From contig OZ241860.1 in NCBI GenBank assembly GCA_965203195.1, positions 3,410,001 to 3,474,000 on the forward strand: 64,000 nt of DNA, given 5' to 3'. Every line of letters starts with the position of its first letter. The first letter of the stretch is position 1. Under the pieces are notes generated by a model. The model was not told the origin of the DNA. It saw only the letters and a program-made list of their open reading frames with translations, and searched no databases. Of the stretch, positions 52,594-61,333 are shown in pieces. Made by a program: the position numbers and the translations under genes. This DNA comes from Bin87 sp965203195. GTDB taxonomy: Bacteria > Chloroflexota > Dehalococcoidia > Lucifugimonadales > UBA3495.

Positions 52594-53562
52594 ATGACTA
52601 CTGCGATACGCAAGGCGGTGATACCCGCCGCCGGGCTGGGCACCCGGTTTTTGCCGGTGACCCGTTCCGTGCCGAAAGAGCTGCTGCCCATCCTGGACCG
52701 CCCGATGCTGCAATATGTGGTGGCGGAGGCGGCGGAGGCGGGCATTGCCGAGGTGATTGTGGTTACGGCTCCCGGCAAGGAGGGCATTGCGGGGTATTTT
52801 CGTCCGCAGCCGGAGCTGGAGGAGCGGCTGGCGGGCAACCCGGCGCTGCTGGAACGGGCGCGCTCCGGGGCGAGGCTGGCTAATGTGACCTATGCGATCC
52901 AAGAGAGGCCGCTGGGGCTGGGCCACGCCGTGCTGACGGCGCGGGACGCGGTGGGGGCGGAGCCTTTTGCCGTGATTCTGCCCGACGACATTATTGACCA
53001 CACGCCGGGGGTGCTGTCGCAGATGCTGGCGATGACGGCGGCGATTGGGGGCGGCGGCGGTTCAGCTGGCGACGATACGGGCGGCAGCGATTTGCCTGGC
53101 TATGGGGATGGCGGCGCGGCGGACGCGGGCGGCATTGGCGTGGTGGCGGTGGAGCGGGTGGCCTGGGAACTTGCGCATAATTACGGGGTGGTTGACGCGC
53201 GGCCGGCCGGGGAAGGCGTAGCCGGGGAAGGCATCCATCGGGTGGAGGGGCTGGTGGAGAAGCCGCCGCCGGGGACGGCGCCGTCCAACCTGTCCATAGT
53301 GGGGCGCTATTTGCTGCCGCCGCAGATTTTTGAATGCCTGGAACGCACCCCGCCCGGCGCCGGCGGCGAGATCCAGCTTACGGACGGGCTGGCGGGGCTG
53401 ATGGAGGATACGCCGCTGTACGCCGTGGAGTTCGCGGGCGTGCGGTATGACGGGGGCAGTCCGATGGGGCTGCTGCGGGCGGGGCTGGAGTACGCCCTGC
53501 GGCGGGATGACACGCGGGCGGCGGCGGCGGAGCTGATACGCAATCTGGCGGAGGGTCTGTAA
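52594..53562 (+). CDS. galU: UTP-glucose-1-phosphate uridylyltransferase
   Basis: 322 residues. KAVIPAAGLGTRFLPVTRSVPKELLPILDRP is the nucleotide-binding start, followed by QERPLGLGHAV and AVILPDDII; VEKPPPGTAPSNLSIVGRYLL and GEIQLTDGL complete the sugar site. Makes UDP-glucose for glycans. A Gly/Asp/Ser-rich addition (about residues 151-180, IGGGGGSAGDDTGGS...) interrupts the loop after the metal-binding DD. Six bases upstream of panE on the same strand. Confidence 0.94.
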   Translation: MTTAIRKAVIPAAGLGTRFLPVTRSVPKELLPILDRPMLQYVVAEAAEAGIAEVIVVTAPGKEGIAGYFRPQPELEERLAGNPALLERARSGARLANVTYAIQERPLGLGHAVLTARDAVGAEPFAVILPDDIIDHTPGVLSQMLAMTAAIGGGGGSAGDDTGGSDLPGYGDGGAADAGGIGVVAVERVAWELAHNYGVVDARPAGEGVAGEGIHRVEGLVEKPPPGTAPSNLSIVGRYLLPPQIFECLERTPPGAGGEIQLTDGLAGLMEDTPLYAVEFAGVRYDGGSPMGLLRAGLEYALRRDDTRAAAAELIRNLAEGL

Positions 53563-53568
53563 GCGGCG

Positions 53569-54528
53569 ATGAAAGTTGCGGTTATGGGAGCCGGGAGCAT
53601 CGGCGGGTACTTTGGGGGGATGCTGGCGCGAGACGGGCATGAGGTTACGCTGGTGGCGCGGGGGGCGCATCTGGAGGCCATTCGCCGGGACGGGCTGCGG
53701 ATGCAAACGGAAGCGGGCGATTTTACGGTCGCAGTGGGGGCTACCGACGAGCCGGCGTCAATTGGCGCCGTTGACCTGGCGCTGCTGACGACGAAAACCT
53801 ACCACAATCCGGTGGCGGTGCCGGCGATGGCGCCGCTGGTGGGGGCGGATACGGCCGTGCTGTGCTTGCAGAACGGCATTGATTCTTGGCAGCCGCTGCG
53901 GGCGGCCTACCCATGGGCGGTCATTCTGCCGGGCGCGGCGTATATTGAGGCCAACCGGCCGGAGGCGGGGGTGGCGCAGCAGGCGGGGCCGGTGGTGCGA
54001 ATCGTGACCGGCGGCGTCGGTAGCGGCAGCGAAGGCAGTGGCAGCGACGCCTTGCCTGGCGCCGATAGCCAGTCGCGGGCTGCCGACATTTGCGCGGTGT
54101 TCCGGCGGGCCGGGGTTCCGGCGGAGGCGTCCGACGATATTGCGGTTGCCCTGTGGACGAAGTTTCTGTTCATCGCCACGATGGCGGGCGTTACTTCGCT
54201 GGCGCGGGAGTTCATCCGGGAGCTGCTGCCCCGGCCGGAGTGGCGCAAGGTTATCGTGGGGTGCATGGCGGAGATTGAAACGGCGGGGCGCGGCAACGGG
54301 GTTGACCTGGCGGCGGACATCGTAGCCAGCACGCTGGGTTATATTGAGGCCGGGCAGCGGGCGATGCGGGCGTCAATGCACGCCGATTTGACGGCGGGGC
54401 GGCCGCTGGAGCTGGAGGCGCTGAACGGGGCAGTGGTGCGCGCCGGGGAGAGGGCCGGGGCGCCGACGCCGATTAACGATGTCATCTATGCGGCGCTGAA
54501 GCCCTATGCGGGCGGCACAGCGGTCTAG
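53569..54528 (+). CDS. panE: 2-dehydropantoate 2-reductase (ketopantoate reductase)
   Basis: 319 residues. MGAGSIGGYFGGMLARDGHEVTLVARG is the NADPH-binding motif; KTYHNP and QNGID are typical, and WTKFLFIATMAGVTSLAR carries the catalytic Lys of the C-terminal domain. Reduces ketopantoate to pantoate for coenzyme A, or is one of the many PanE-like paralogues. A low-complexity insert (GGVGSGSEGSGSDALPG, near residue 148-164) separates the domains. Likely co-transcribed with galU. Confidence 0.9.
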   Translation: MKVAVMGAGSIGGYFGGMLARDGHEVTLVARGAHLEAIRRDGLRMQTEAGDFTVAVGATDEPASIGAVDLALLTTKTYHNPVAVPAMAPLVGADTAVLCLQNGIDSWQPLRAAYPWAVILPGAAYIEANRPEAGVAQQAGPVVRIVTGGVGSGSEGSGSDALPGADSQSRAADICAVFRRAGVPAEASDDIAVALWTKFLFIATMAGVTSLAREFIRELLPRPEWRKVIVGCMAEIETAGRGNGVDLAADIVASTLGYIEAGQRAMRASMHADLTAGRPLELEALNGAVVRAGERAGAPTPINDVIYAALKPYAGGTAV

Positions 54529-54537
54529 CATCAGTCC

Positions 54538-54556
54538 AGGGTGTGTTGACATCAAT
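54538..54556 (+). repeat. IS-end-like direct repeat, left
   Basis: AGGGTGTGTTGACATCAAT, ten bases past panE, matches 55384-55402 at 17 of 19 positions in the same orientation. The GGGTGTGTTGACA core is reminiscent of IS5-type element ends. Confidence 0.55.
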
Positions 54557-54780
54557 ATATGCGAGGGTATTATGGGCGACAGATTCTGTGGCGGGAACAC
54601 CGATGGCCGCGGTTGAGGCAGGTTTTGCGGCAACCGCCGGAGGTATCCTGGCGGGACAGGACACTGAACTTGGTGGCAGATCGGGCGCGGCCGCTGGGTA
54701 GGCTGGCTGGCGTGGAGGGACGGCCGGATTGGTGATAGTGGGGTTTGGCACTATGCGCAGCTATGGGTGGTTACGGGTGA

Positions 54781-54812
54781 GAAAACCGCCGCTGACCGTA
54801 TGGTCAGCGGCG
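54781..54812 (-). terminator. Intrinsic terminator of the hypothetical gene 54887-55288
   Basis: Perfect 11-bp stem (54787-54797 with 54802-54812), 4-nt loop, followed on the minus strand by GGTTTTC. Confidence 0.75.
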
Positions 54813-54886
54813 AGAGATTACGGATGCGGGTACCCTTCAGTCGCTTGCGGCGCAGTCCCCCAACCCGGCGTGGTGTCCGAAGTCCG

Positions 54887-55288
54887 TTAGTTGGGTTTGG
54901 ACCAGAAGAAGACGAAGCCCCCGCCTTGGAGTTGGCCTGCCTCCATTAGGTAGGTGTAATGCTGGTCGCTCGTGATCTGGGAGAATGTCGCGCTCTGGCC
55001 AGATGCTACGCGTCCGTACAGGATGCTGGAGAATGTGTCTTGGACATCCTGAGGCACGTGTTTCATCCGGATGATGTCGGGGACATTCTGGTTAAAGTGC
55101 CAGATGCAACGGCCTATGTGGTCCCACTCGGGTTTTTCCTCTTTGTTCCGCCGGCGCGTTTTCACCCGTTGACGGTACGCTTGCTTTTCGGGGTCGGGGG
55201 TGGTGAATTTCCTCAGCAGATTTGCGGCGTGGTTAGCGAGTTTCGCGAAATTGTTGAGTAGGCGAAGCCATTCATTGAATCCTTCCAT
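54887..55288 (-). CDS. Hypothetical protein in an IS-scarred island
   Basis: 133 residues. AGGAG lies six bases before the ATG, and the gene has its own promoter and terminator, so it is probably real. N-terminal half is helical (NEWLRLLNNFAKLANHAANLLRKF), the middle strongly basic (RQRVKTRRRNKEEKPEWDH), the C-terminal half contains HYTYLMEAGQLQGGGFVFFWSKPN. No family recognised; no signal peptide. GC is lower than neighbours and IS-end-like repeats lie on both sides, so it is likely a passenger gene. Confidence 0.6.
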   Translation of the reverse strand: MEGFNEWLRLLNNFAKLANHAANLLRKFTTPDPEKQAYRQRVKTRRRNKEEKPEWDHIGRCIWHFNQNVPDIIRMKHVPQDVQDTFSSILYGRVASGQSATFSQITSDQHYTYLMEAGQLQGGGFVFFWSKPN

Positions 55289-55320
55289 TTTGCTCCTGTT
55301 GCTCGGTAGCGGATACCATC

Positions 55321-55350
55321 ATTGTACCGCAGTGACGGTGGCTGGGTCAA
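55321..55350 (-). promoter_or_regulatory. Promoter of the hypothetical gene 54887-55288
   Basis: On the minus strand TTGACC (55350-55345), 18-base spacer, TACAAT (55326-55321); each hexamer is one base from consensus. About 33 bases before the ATG. Confidence 0.7.
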
Positions 55351-55383
55351 GTGCCTTTTTTTATTCGGGCAGTGCTTCGTTTT

Positions 55384-55402
55384 AGGGTGTGTTGGCGTCA
55401 AT
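55384..55402 (+). repeat. IS-end-like direct repeat, right
   Basis: AGGGTGTGTTGGCGTCAAT, partner of 54538-54556; a second GGGGTGTGTCG follows at once. It lies directly beside the transposase remnant. Confidence 0.55.
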
Positions 55403-55417
55403 CCGGGGTGTGTCGCA

Positions 55418-55561
55418 TCACAGCACCAGCCGTAGGTTAATGGCCGGATGACCACCAACTGGACGTCGGGATACCGTCTCGCGAAAGGCCACAAACGCCG
55501 ACACCAGGTTGAGCAACCCGCAGCACAGCAATGCCCGCTTGCAGTACCGTGTCGCAATCCC
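55418..55561 (-). pseudogene. Remnant of an IS5-like transposase C-terminus
   Basis: A 47-codon frame reading GIATRYCKRALLCCGLLNLV and ending RLVL resembles the IATRYDKxAxxFLxxxxLxxxxxW tail of IS5/IS4-type DDE transposases. A stop codon (TAG) directly precedes it, and no upstream transposase remains. The element has been deleted down to its end. Confidence 0.6.
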
Positions 55562-55611
55562 CTAGAACTCCTTTTGAAGCCAACACGGGCTGGCGACGGC
55601 GGCGGCCGGGG

Positions 55612-56418
55612 CTAGATGCCGTAGGTGCGGAACAGTTCCCGCGCCGCCAGCTGGTCGGCTATGGAACCGAAGGCCATGGTGTAGTAGCCGTTATAGCCGG
55701 CGGATTCCAGGCGGCGGAAGGTGGCCGGAAAGTCGATGTTGCCCTGGCCGGGGGGCAGGTGGACTTCCAAGGCGCCGGTGTTATCGGCCAGGCGGACTTC
55801 GCCGATGCGGGCGACGCCGAAAGCGTCAATGAAGCCGTCGATGCCCTCCGGCACCAGGTGGGCGTGGTTGACGGTGAAGGCCCAGCGGAAGCGTGCCGAG
55901 GGGATGGCGTCGAAAAAGTAGCGGCATTCGTCAACGGTATGGCCCAGGTAATGGACTTCGGCGGCGTCCGGCTCGCGGTTGAGGTTTTCAAAGAACAGGG
56001 ATACGGCGCCGGTTTCGGCGTAGTCGACGGCGCGGAGCAGGCGGTCGCGGGCGGCGGCCATGCGTTCCGCAACGGCGGAGGAGAAGTGCATTCCGGCGTG
56101 GACGACCACGCCGTGGGCAGCAATGCGGCGGGCGAGGTCAATGTTGGCGCGCAGGTAAGCGTCCACGGCAGGGCCGACACAGGGGGCGTATTCGGCGACA
56201 TTGACCGATGATGCGGTATGGACGGTCAGGGCGATGTTGTGGCGTTCCATCGCGGCGCGGATGGCGCGGATGCGGCGGTCGGGCCAGTTGTCCAGCCGGT
56301 TGGGGCCGGCGTCGGCGGAAAAGTCCAGGTAATGGAAGCCGTGTTGGGCGGCGACGGCCAGGGCATCCTCAAGAGGGGTGGCGCCGGCGTCGTAGCCGAT
56401 GCGCTGGATGAAATCCAT
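55612..56418 (-). CDS. Xylose isomerase-like TIM-barrel protein
   Basis: 268 residues from ATG 56418; the longer frame upstream overlaps the hydrolase gene and is not coding. MDFIQRIGYDAGATPLEDALAVAAQHGFHYLDFS is a typical AP-endonuclease-2/sugar-isomerase start; VVVHAGMHF, FFENLN (metal Glu), FTVNHAHLV and RLADNTG give the metal-binding His/Glu/Asp residues around the barrel. Could be a sugar isomerase or epimerase. Ends the minus-strand run after the hydrolase, with 16 bases between them. Confidence 0.82.
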   Translation of the reverse strand: MDFIQRIGYDAGATPLEDALAVAAQHGFHYLDFSADAGPNRLDNWPDRRIRAIRAAMERHNIALTVHTASSVNVAEYAPCVGPAVDAYLRANIDLARRIAAHGVVVHAGMHFSSAVAERMAAARDRLLRAVDYAETGAVSLFFENLNREPDAAEVHYLGHTVDECRYFFDAIPSARFRWAFTVNHAHLVPEGIDGFIDAFGVARIGEVRLADNTGALEVHLPPGQGNIDFPATFRRLESAGYNGYYTMAFGSIADQLAARELFRTYGI

Positions 56419-56434
56419 AGGGGGAATCCCGGTC

Positions 56435-57244
56435 TTAATCCTGATGCGGGCGCGGCGGATGGGCCAGGCGGTCGGGGATCCAGCGGCGCAGCAGGTCGGC
56501 CAGTTCGGGGCGGCATTCGTCCAGGCGATGCTCGGCGCCTTCGTACAGCTCCAGCTGCCGGGGGTCTTTGGCCCAGTCGTAGATGGCCACGGCGCAGGAA
56601 TAGGGCAGGCGGGTATCGGCTTTGCCATGCACCAGCAGCAGGGGGATGGGCGAGAGCATACCGGCGGCCTGGGCGCCGTAGGTTTGGGGGGAGAGGGACA
56701 CCACGCCGGCGGTGTGGTAGCCGATGCTGCCGGCGGCGATGACCACGGCGCCGCCGAAGGAGTGGCCCACGATTACGGCCGGGCCGCAGCCGGTGGCGTG
56801 GAGGAAGTTGAGGCCGGCCAGCAGGTCCAGGGCGCATTCCTGGATGTGGTTGGGCTGGCGGTAGTCCAAACGGAGGGAGGTGATGCCCTGGGCGGTGAAT
56901 TCCTGGGCCAGTTCGGCGTAGAGGCCGTGGGCGGGGCCGCCGAAGCCGCCGCGCGCGCCACAGACCCAGATTACGGAACCGGGGGCGGCGTCAGCATCAG
57001 CGTCAGCCGTTCCCGCAATGGCAACGGACGTTGCGGCGGTGGCATCGGCGCCGGCGTCGTCCGGCCGGTGGCGGATGGCGGGGATGTCGCCTCTGGTGGT
57101 GCGGAGGACGAGGCCCTCGCCGGCGCCGCCGTCGTGGGGCGGGCCGACCAGCACCTGTTCAATCTGCATACCGGCCCGCATACCGACGCGAGCGCCGGGA
57201 TGGGATTCGGCTGGTTCAGGTTCGGGTTCGGAGTGTGGGGACAT
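56435..57244 (-). CDS. Alpha/beta hydrolase
   Basis: 269 residues from ATG 57244; ATGs at 57181 or 57169 are alternatives because the first ~25 residues (SEPEPEPAESHPG) are low-complexity. VIVGHSFGGAV is the nucleophile elbow, LLLVHGKADTRLP carries the catalytic Asp and GAEHRLDE the His. A non-conserved run ATAATSVAIAGTADADADAAPG sits before the first core strand. Substrate unknown. Follows the kinase gene on the same strand. Confidence 0.85.
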   Translation of the reverse strand: MSPHSEPEPEPAESHPGARVGMRAGMQIEQVLVGPPHDGGAGEGLVLRTTRGDIPAIRHRPDDAGADATAATSVAIAGTADADADAAPGSVIWVCGARGGFGGPAHGLYAELAQEFTAQGITSLRLDYRQPNHIQECALDLLAGLNFLHATGCGPAVIVGHSFGGAVVIAAGSIGYHTAGVVSLSPQTYGAQAAGMLSPIPLLLVHGKADTRLPYSCAVAIYDWAKDPRQLELYEGAEHRLDECRPELADLLRRWIPDRLAHPPRPHQD

Positions 57245-57318
57245 AGGCGGCGGTTGCGTTCCGGCGCGGCGTATTCGCGTGATGGACGGAGCGGGATGGC
57301 CGAGGCGGGCGACGCCGG

Positions 57319-59540
57319 CTAGTCGGCGTCGCCCTCGTCATGGTCATCGTCGTCAGCGTCGGCATCGCTGTCGGAGCCGGGGATTTCCGGGGGGGCGATG
57401 GGGAGGGTGATGTGCATTTCGGTGAAATCGTCGGGTTCGGTAGCGACCTGGATGTCGCCGCCGTGCTGGCGCACGATGTCGGCGGAGATGGCCAGGCCCA
57501 GGCCGGTGCCTTTGTCGGTGGGCTTGGTGGTAAAGAAGGGGTTGAAGATTTTCTCCGCCACGTCGGGGGGCATCCGGTGCCGTTGTCGCGGATGCGGACT
57601 TCTACGGCGTCGCCGTTGCGCCGGCTGGTGATCCACAGGGTGGGCATATAGGATTCGTCGTTGGGGTTGGCTTCCAGGATGCCCTTGCGGCGTTCGTCGG
57701 TGGCGTAGCAGGCGTTGCTGACCATATTGAGGAACACGCGGCCCAGGTCCTGGGGGTTGGCGTCGATTTCGCCCATATCGGGGTCGAGGTCGTATTGCAG
57801 GTCCAGCTGGAAGTTGTTGTCCAGGGCGCGGGCGCTGTGGTAGGCGAGGCGGGCGTGTTCGTCGAGGAGGTTGTTGATGTTGGTGGGCTGGTAGCCGACG
57901 GATTCGCGGCCCATCATCAGCATACCCTGGACGATGCGGTCGGCGCGGTCGCCGTGGGTGAGGATGCGGTCCATATTTTCGGAGAGGTCGCCGAAGATGT
58001 CCTGCAAGAGATCCAGCTGTTCGTTGTCCAGCTGGCCGTCCTCGTTTTCGTCCAGGGTTTCTTTCATTTCCACGAGGAGTTCGCGGGAGGATTCGGAGAA
58101 GTTTTTGACGAAGTTGAGGGGGTTGCGGATTTCGTGGGCGACGCCGGCGGTGAGTTCGCCGAGGGCGGCGAGTTTCTGCTGGGTGACGATGCGGTCCTGG
58201 GCGGTTTCCAGGTCTTTGAAAGCCTGTTCCAGTTCTACGTTTTTGCCCTGGAGTTCCTCGGCCAGGATTTCCACGAGGTTGAGGCGCTGGATTTCCAGGG
58301 CGTGCTGGCGGAAGACTTCCAGGGCGGCGGCCATATCGGCGACTTCGTCGCGGCCGTGGATATCGACCTGGGCTTCCAGGTCGCCGCCGGCCATGCGGCG
58401 CATCCAGCCGGAGAGGAGGGCGAGGCGGCGGAGGAGGACGCGTCCCACATAGAGCCAGCAGATGACGATGGCGCCGATGATGCTGACGATGCTGATGGCC
58501 AGCAGGAGCCAGCCGCCGGTGACGATGGCCTGGCTGGAGGCGTCGGTGGCCTCCTGGGCGCCCAGCCGGGCGGAGCCGACGAGGTCGTCCACTTCGCCGA
58601 CCAGGGTTACGGCGACGGTGCGGTTGTGGGCGAGGAGGTTATTCTGGCGGGATTCCAGTTCCAGGTTGCGCTCGCTTAAGTAAAAGCCGTTCTGCGGGCC
58701 GGTGCCGAGGTCGATGAGGCGCTGGAAGATGGGGGCCAGGTTGGAGTGCAGGACGGAGTCGGTGCGTTCCAGGTCGTCCAGGTTGCGGTCGATTTGTCCG
58801 GCGGAGGATTCGAAGCGTTCCCGCAGGGGTTCGATCAGCCTGGCTTCGGAGAGGGTTGATGAGGTGGCCAGGAGCTGGGAGGCGATGTTGGCCTGGGCTT
58901 GCAGTTCGGCCAGGTAGCGGAATCGGATGAGTTCGTCCTCGGCCAGGTGCAGTTGAGAGGATACCGGGGGCGCGCCGCGTTCCCGGCGACCGGTTACGGT
59001 GTAAAAGAACTGGTCGTCCATTGCCGGGATGATGACTTCGTCGAGGCGAACGCGGAGGTCAACCAGTTCCTCCTGGAGTTCGGTAGTCTGCCTGGTGAGG
59101 ATGAAGCGTTGCAATACGCCGTCGGTGACGGCGGCGATATTGTCAATCAGGGTGCGGGAGTTTTCGCGGACGCGGGCGAAGAGTTCGTCGTCGTCGTCGC
59201 CGTGGTGGCTTTCCAGGACGGCGAGCTGTTCGTTGAAGGAGCCCTGGGAAGCGGTGATGCCTTCGCCGATTACGATTACTTCCTCGGGGGTGGTGGCGGC
59301 GGTAAGGACGTCGGAGGCGGCGACGAGGGCGCCGCTGTACTGGGCGACGCCGAAGGCGGCGGCCAGTTCGGGGACGCTGCCTTCGTTGACCCGGGCCTGG
59401 GCTTCGCCGACCTGATTGAAGGACAGCCATCCCACCAGGCTGGCGGCGAAAGTGAGCAAAACCGCGCCCCCGATGCCCATATAGATTTGGGATGCGATGC
59501 GATAGCGGAATTCAAGCAGCCGGGTAATTTTTGCCATCAT
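57319..59540 (-). pseudogene. Membrane histidine kinase with a frameshift in the ATP-binding domain
   Basis: Two transmembrane helices (about residues 20-41 and 345-367) enclose a ~300-residue helical sensor region. A HAMP domain (RMAGGDLEAQVDIHGRDEVADMA), coiled coil and H-box GELTAGVAHEIRNPLNF follow, then the N-box LNMVSNACYA. In the G1 box RIRDNGTG the frame shifts: the expected MPPDVAEKIFNPFFTTKP and GTGLGLAIS lie in the other frame and run to 57319. One base is missing between GG and ATG near 57573-57576. Without it the kinase would be intact, so this is either a sequencing error or a recent mutation. Tail is Asp-rich (DSDADADDDDHDEGDAD). Last signalling gene of the operon. Confidence 0.85.
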
Positions 59541-59550
59541 AGTTACGGGC

Positions 59551-60900
59551 TCACTTGGGGGGGAGTTTTTCGATGGGCTGGTAGGCGCCGTCCGCTCCGA
59601 TCATAGTCAGAAAGACGGTATCGGAGCCCTGGTTGTCGTAGGAGCCGTCGGAGTTGCGATAGCGGAGCTGGAAGCCCTCCAAGTTGACGGCTTCGGTGCG
59701 GTTGAAGGCGTCCATAAAGCAGGCGCGGGTGAGTTCGCGTCCGCAGCGTTCCAGGCCGGCGATGGCCAGGCGGCCGGCCAGGTAGCCTTCAAAGGAGACG
59801 AAGCCCGGAGTGGTGCTGGTGCCGGTGGCAGCGTCGTAGTCGGCCAGGGCGCGCAGGTAGGAGACCACGGCGGGGGAGCTTTGGTCGGTGGGGAAAGGCA
59901 CGACCTGGGTGACGAACACGCCGGCGCCTTCGGGGCCCAGTCGCTGGGCCAGGGCGTTGCTGCCGACGAAGGATATGGTGATGAACTCGGCGTCAATGCC
60001 GATTTCTTTGGCCCAGAGGATGGCGTCGGCGACGGGGGCGTAGGCGCCGACGAGGATGATGCCTTCGGGGTTGCCGCGGCGGAGGTCGAAGACGCCGGTT
60101 TTGACGGCGGTGGTATTGCGGGGGTAGAGTCCCACGGCGACGGGTTCCATACCGCGGCGGGTCAGGGCGGCGAGGGCGCCGTTGTAGCCGGCGCGGCCGA
60201 AGGAATCGTCCTGGTACATTACGGCGATGCGCCGGATGCCGCGGTCGGTGGTGAACCGCTCTACCATTTCCTCGGTTTCCTGGTTGTAGGAGGCCCGCAT
60301 ATTGATGACATTGGGCAGTTTTTCGTCGTCGCGCAGGAAAGCGGCGCCGGTGAAGGGTGCGATGTAGGGTACGGCGGCGTCTCTGGCGACCGGGGTGGCG
60401 GCGCGGGAGGTGGGGGTGCCGACGGCGCCGATGAGGGCAAAGACGGCTTCGTGTTCGATGAGGTAGGCGGTGTTGTCGGCGGCCAGTTCCGGCTCGTAGG
60501 TATCGTCGCGGGAAACCAGTTGCAGGGTGCGGCCGTGGATGCCGCCGTTGCGGTTGATTTCCTCGAAGGCGGCCAGGATGCCGCGTTTCATGCCGAGGCC
60601 CAGTTCGGCGGCGGGGCCGCTGAAGGCGGCGGACTGGCCGAAGAGGACGCGGTCGTCGAAGACGCCCGGGGCGGCGCCGGACGCGGACGGGGCTGCGGGG
60701 GCGCCGTCGTCGGTAGCCGCCGCGGTGGTGGCCGGTTCCGGGGCGGTGGCGGCGGGCGGGCCGGCGGCGGGCGTTTCCGATAGGGCGCCGCAGCCGGCGA
60801 TGCCCCAGGCGAGGCCCAAAAGGAGAGTGATAACGCAGATGGCGACCAGGCCGGGGATGCCCGGTCGCAACGGGGCCGGCGGTAGTGACGCTTTCATCAT
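59551..60900 (-). CDS. LivK-type ABC substrate-binding lipoprotein
   Basis: 449 residues. Signal peptide with hydrophobic LVAICVITLLLGLAW and lipobox (GIAGC), then an Ala/Thr/Pro linker. The periplasmic-binding type I fold begins at VLFGQSAAFSGPAAELGLGMKRGILAAFEEINRNGG and includes ALIGAVGTPTSRAATPVA and VMYQDDSFGRAGY. Usually binds amino acids or related ligands for an ABC importer, but no transporter genes follow; it sits ten bases before the histidine-kinase gene. It probably presents a ligand to the kinase sensor domain. Confidence 0.9.
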   Translation of the reverse strand: MMKASLPPAPLRPGIPGLVAICVITLLLGLAWGIAGCGALSETPAAGPPAATAPEPATTAAATDDGAPAAPSASGAAPGVFDDRVLFGQSAAFSGPAAELGLGMKRGILAAFEEINRNGGIHGRTLQLVSRDDTYEPELAADNTAYLIEHEAVFALIGAVGTPTSRAATPVARDAAVPYIAPFTGAAFLRDDEKLPNVINMRASYNQETEEMVERFTTDRGIRRIAVMYQDDSFGRAGYNGALAALTRRGMEPVAVGLYPRNTTAVKTGVFDLRRGNPEGIILVGAYAPVADAILWAKEIGIDAEFITISFVGSNALAQRLGPEGAGVFVTQVVPFPTDQSSPAVVSYLRALADYDAATGTSTTPGFVSFEGYLAGRLAIAGLERCGRELTRACFMDAFNRTEAVNLEGFQLRYRNSDGSYDNQGSDTVFLTMIGADGAYQPIEKLPPK

Positions 60901-60911
60901 CCTGTCTTGCG

Positions 60912-61325
60912 TTATCCGGTCTTGAGCTTGACCATAGCCAGGCGGTTTTTGCCTTCCTCCCGGCTGTAATGCAGTTCGTCCATCATTTCGCGCACCAGGT
61001 GGATGCCCAGGCCGCCGATGGGGCGATCTTCCAGGGGCGCGTCCAGGTCGGGTTCGGCGGCGTCGGCGAGGGGGTTGAACGGCGGGCCGTCGTCCACGAT
61101 TTCTACGGAAACGGCGTGTTCGTCGGAGGCCAGGGAAATTGCGATTTCACTGGCATCGCTGCTGTAGTTCACCACATTGACGCCCAGCTCTTCCAGGACG
61201 AGGTTGACTTTGAATACCAGGTCCAGGGGCCAGTTGTCGCGCTCGCCCAGCTCCTCAACGGCGGCGGTGATTTGATCCAGCTGGTCGTGGCGAGGCGCAA
61301 TGGTCAGGGAAATTGCTTCGGGCAT
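60912..61325 (-). CDS. RsbW-like anti-sigma factor serine kinase
   Basis: 137 residues from ATG 61325 (a GTG at 61337 overlaps the upstream stop as GTGA). The GHKL ATPase motifs are visible: NLVLEELGVNVVNYS (N box), VDDGPPFNPLAD (G1) and GGLGIHLVREMMDELHY (G2). In partner switching such kinases phosphorylate a STAS protein and sequester a sigma factor or other target. A SpoIIE-type phosphatase and a STAS gene lie directly upstream. Confidence 0.88.
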   Translation of the reverse strand: MPEAISLTIAPRHDQLDQITAAVEELGERDNWPLDLVFKVNLVLEELGVNVVNYSSDASEIAISLASDEHAVSVEIVDDGPPFNPLADAAEPDLDAPLEDRPIGGLGIHLVREMMDELHYSREEGKNRLAMVKLKTG

Positions 61326-61333
61326 AGCGGAGC

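Larger units (their letters stand above)
54529..54886. other. Intergenic patch after panE
   Basis: Contains the IS-end-like repeat and, at its right, the terminator of the hypothetical gene. No gene detected between them. Confidence 0.4.
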
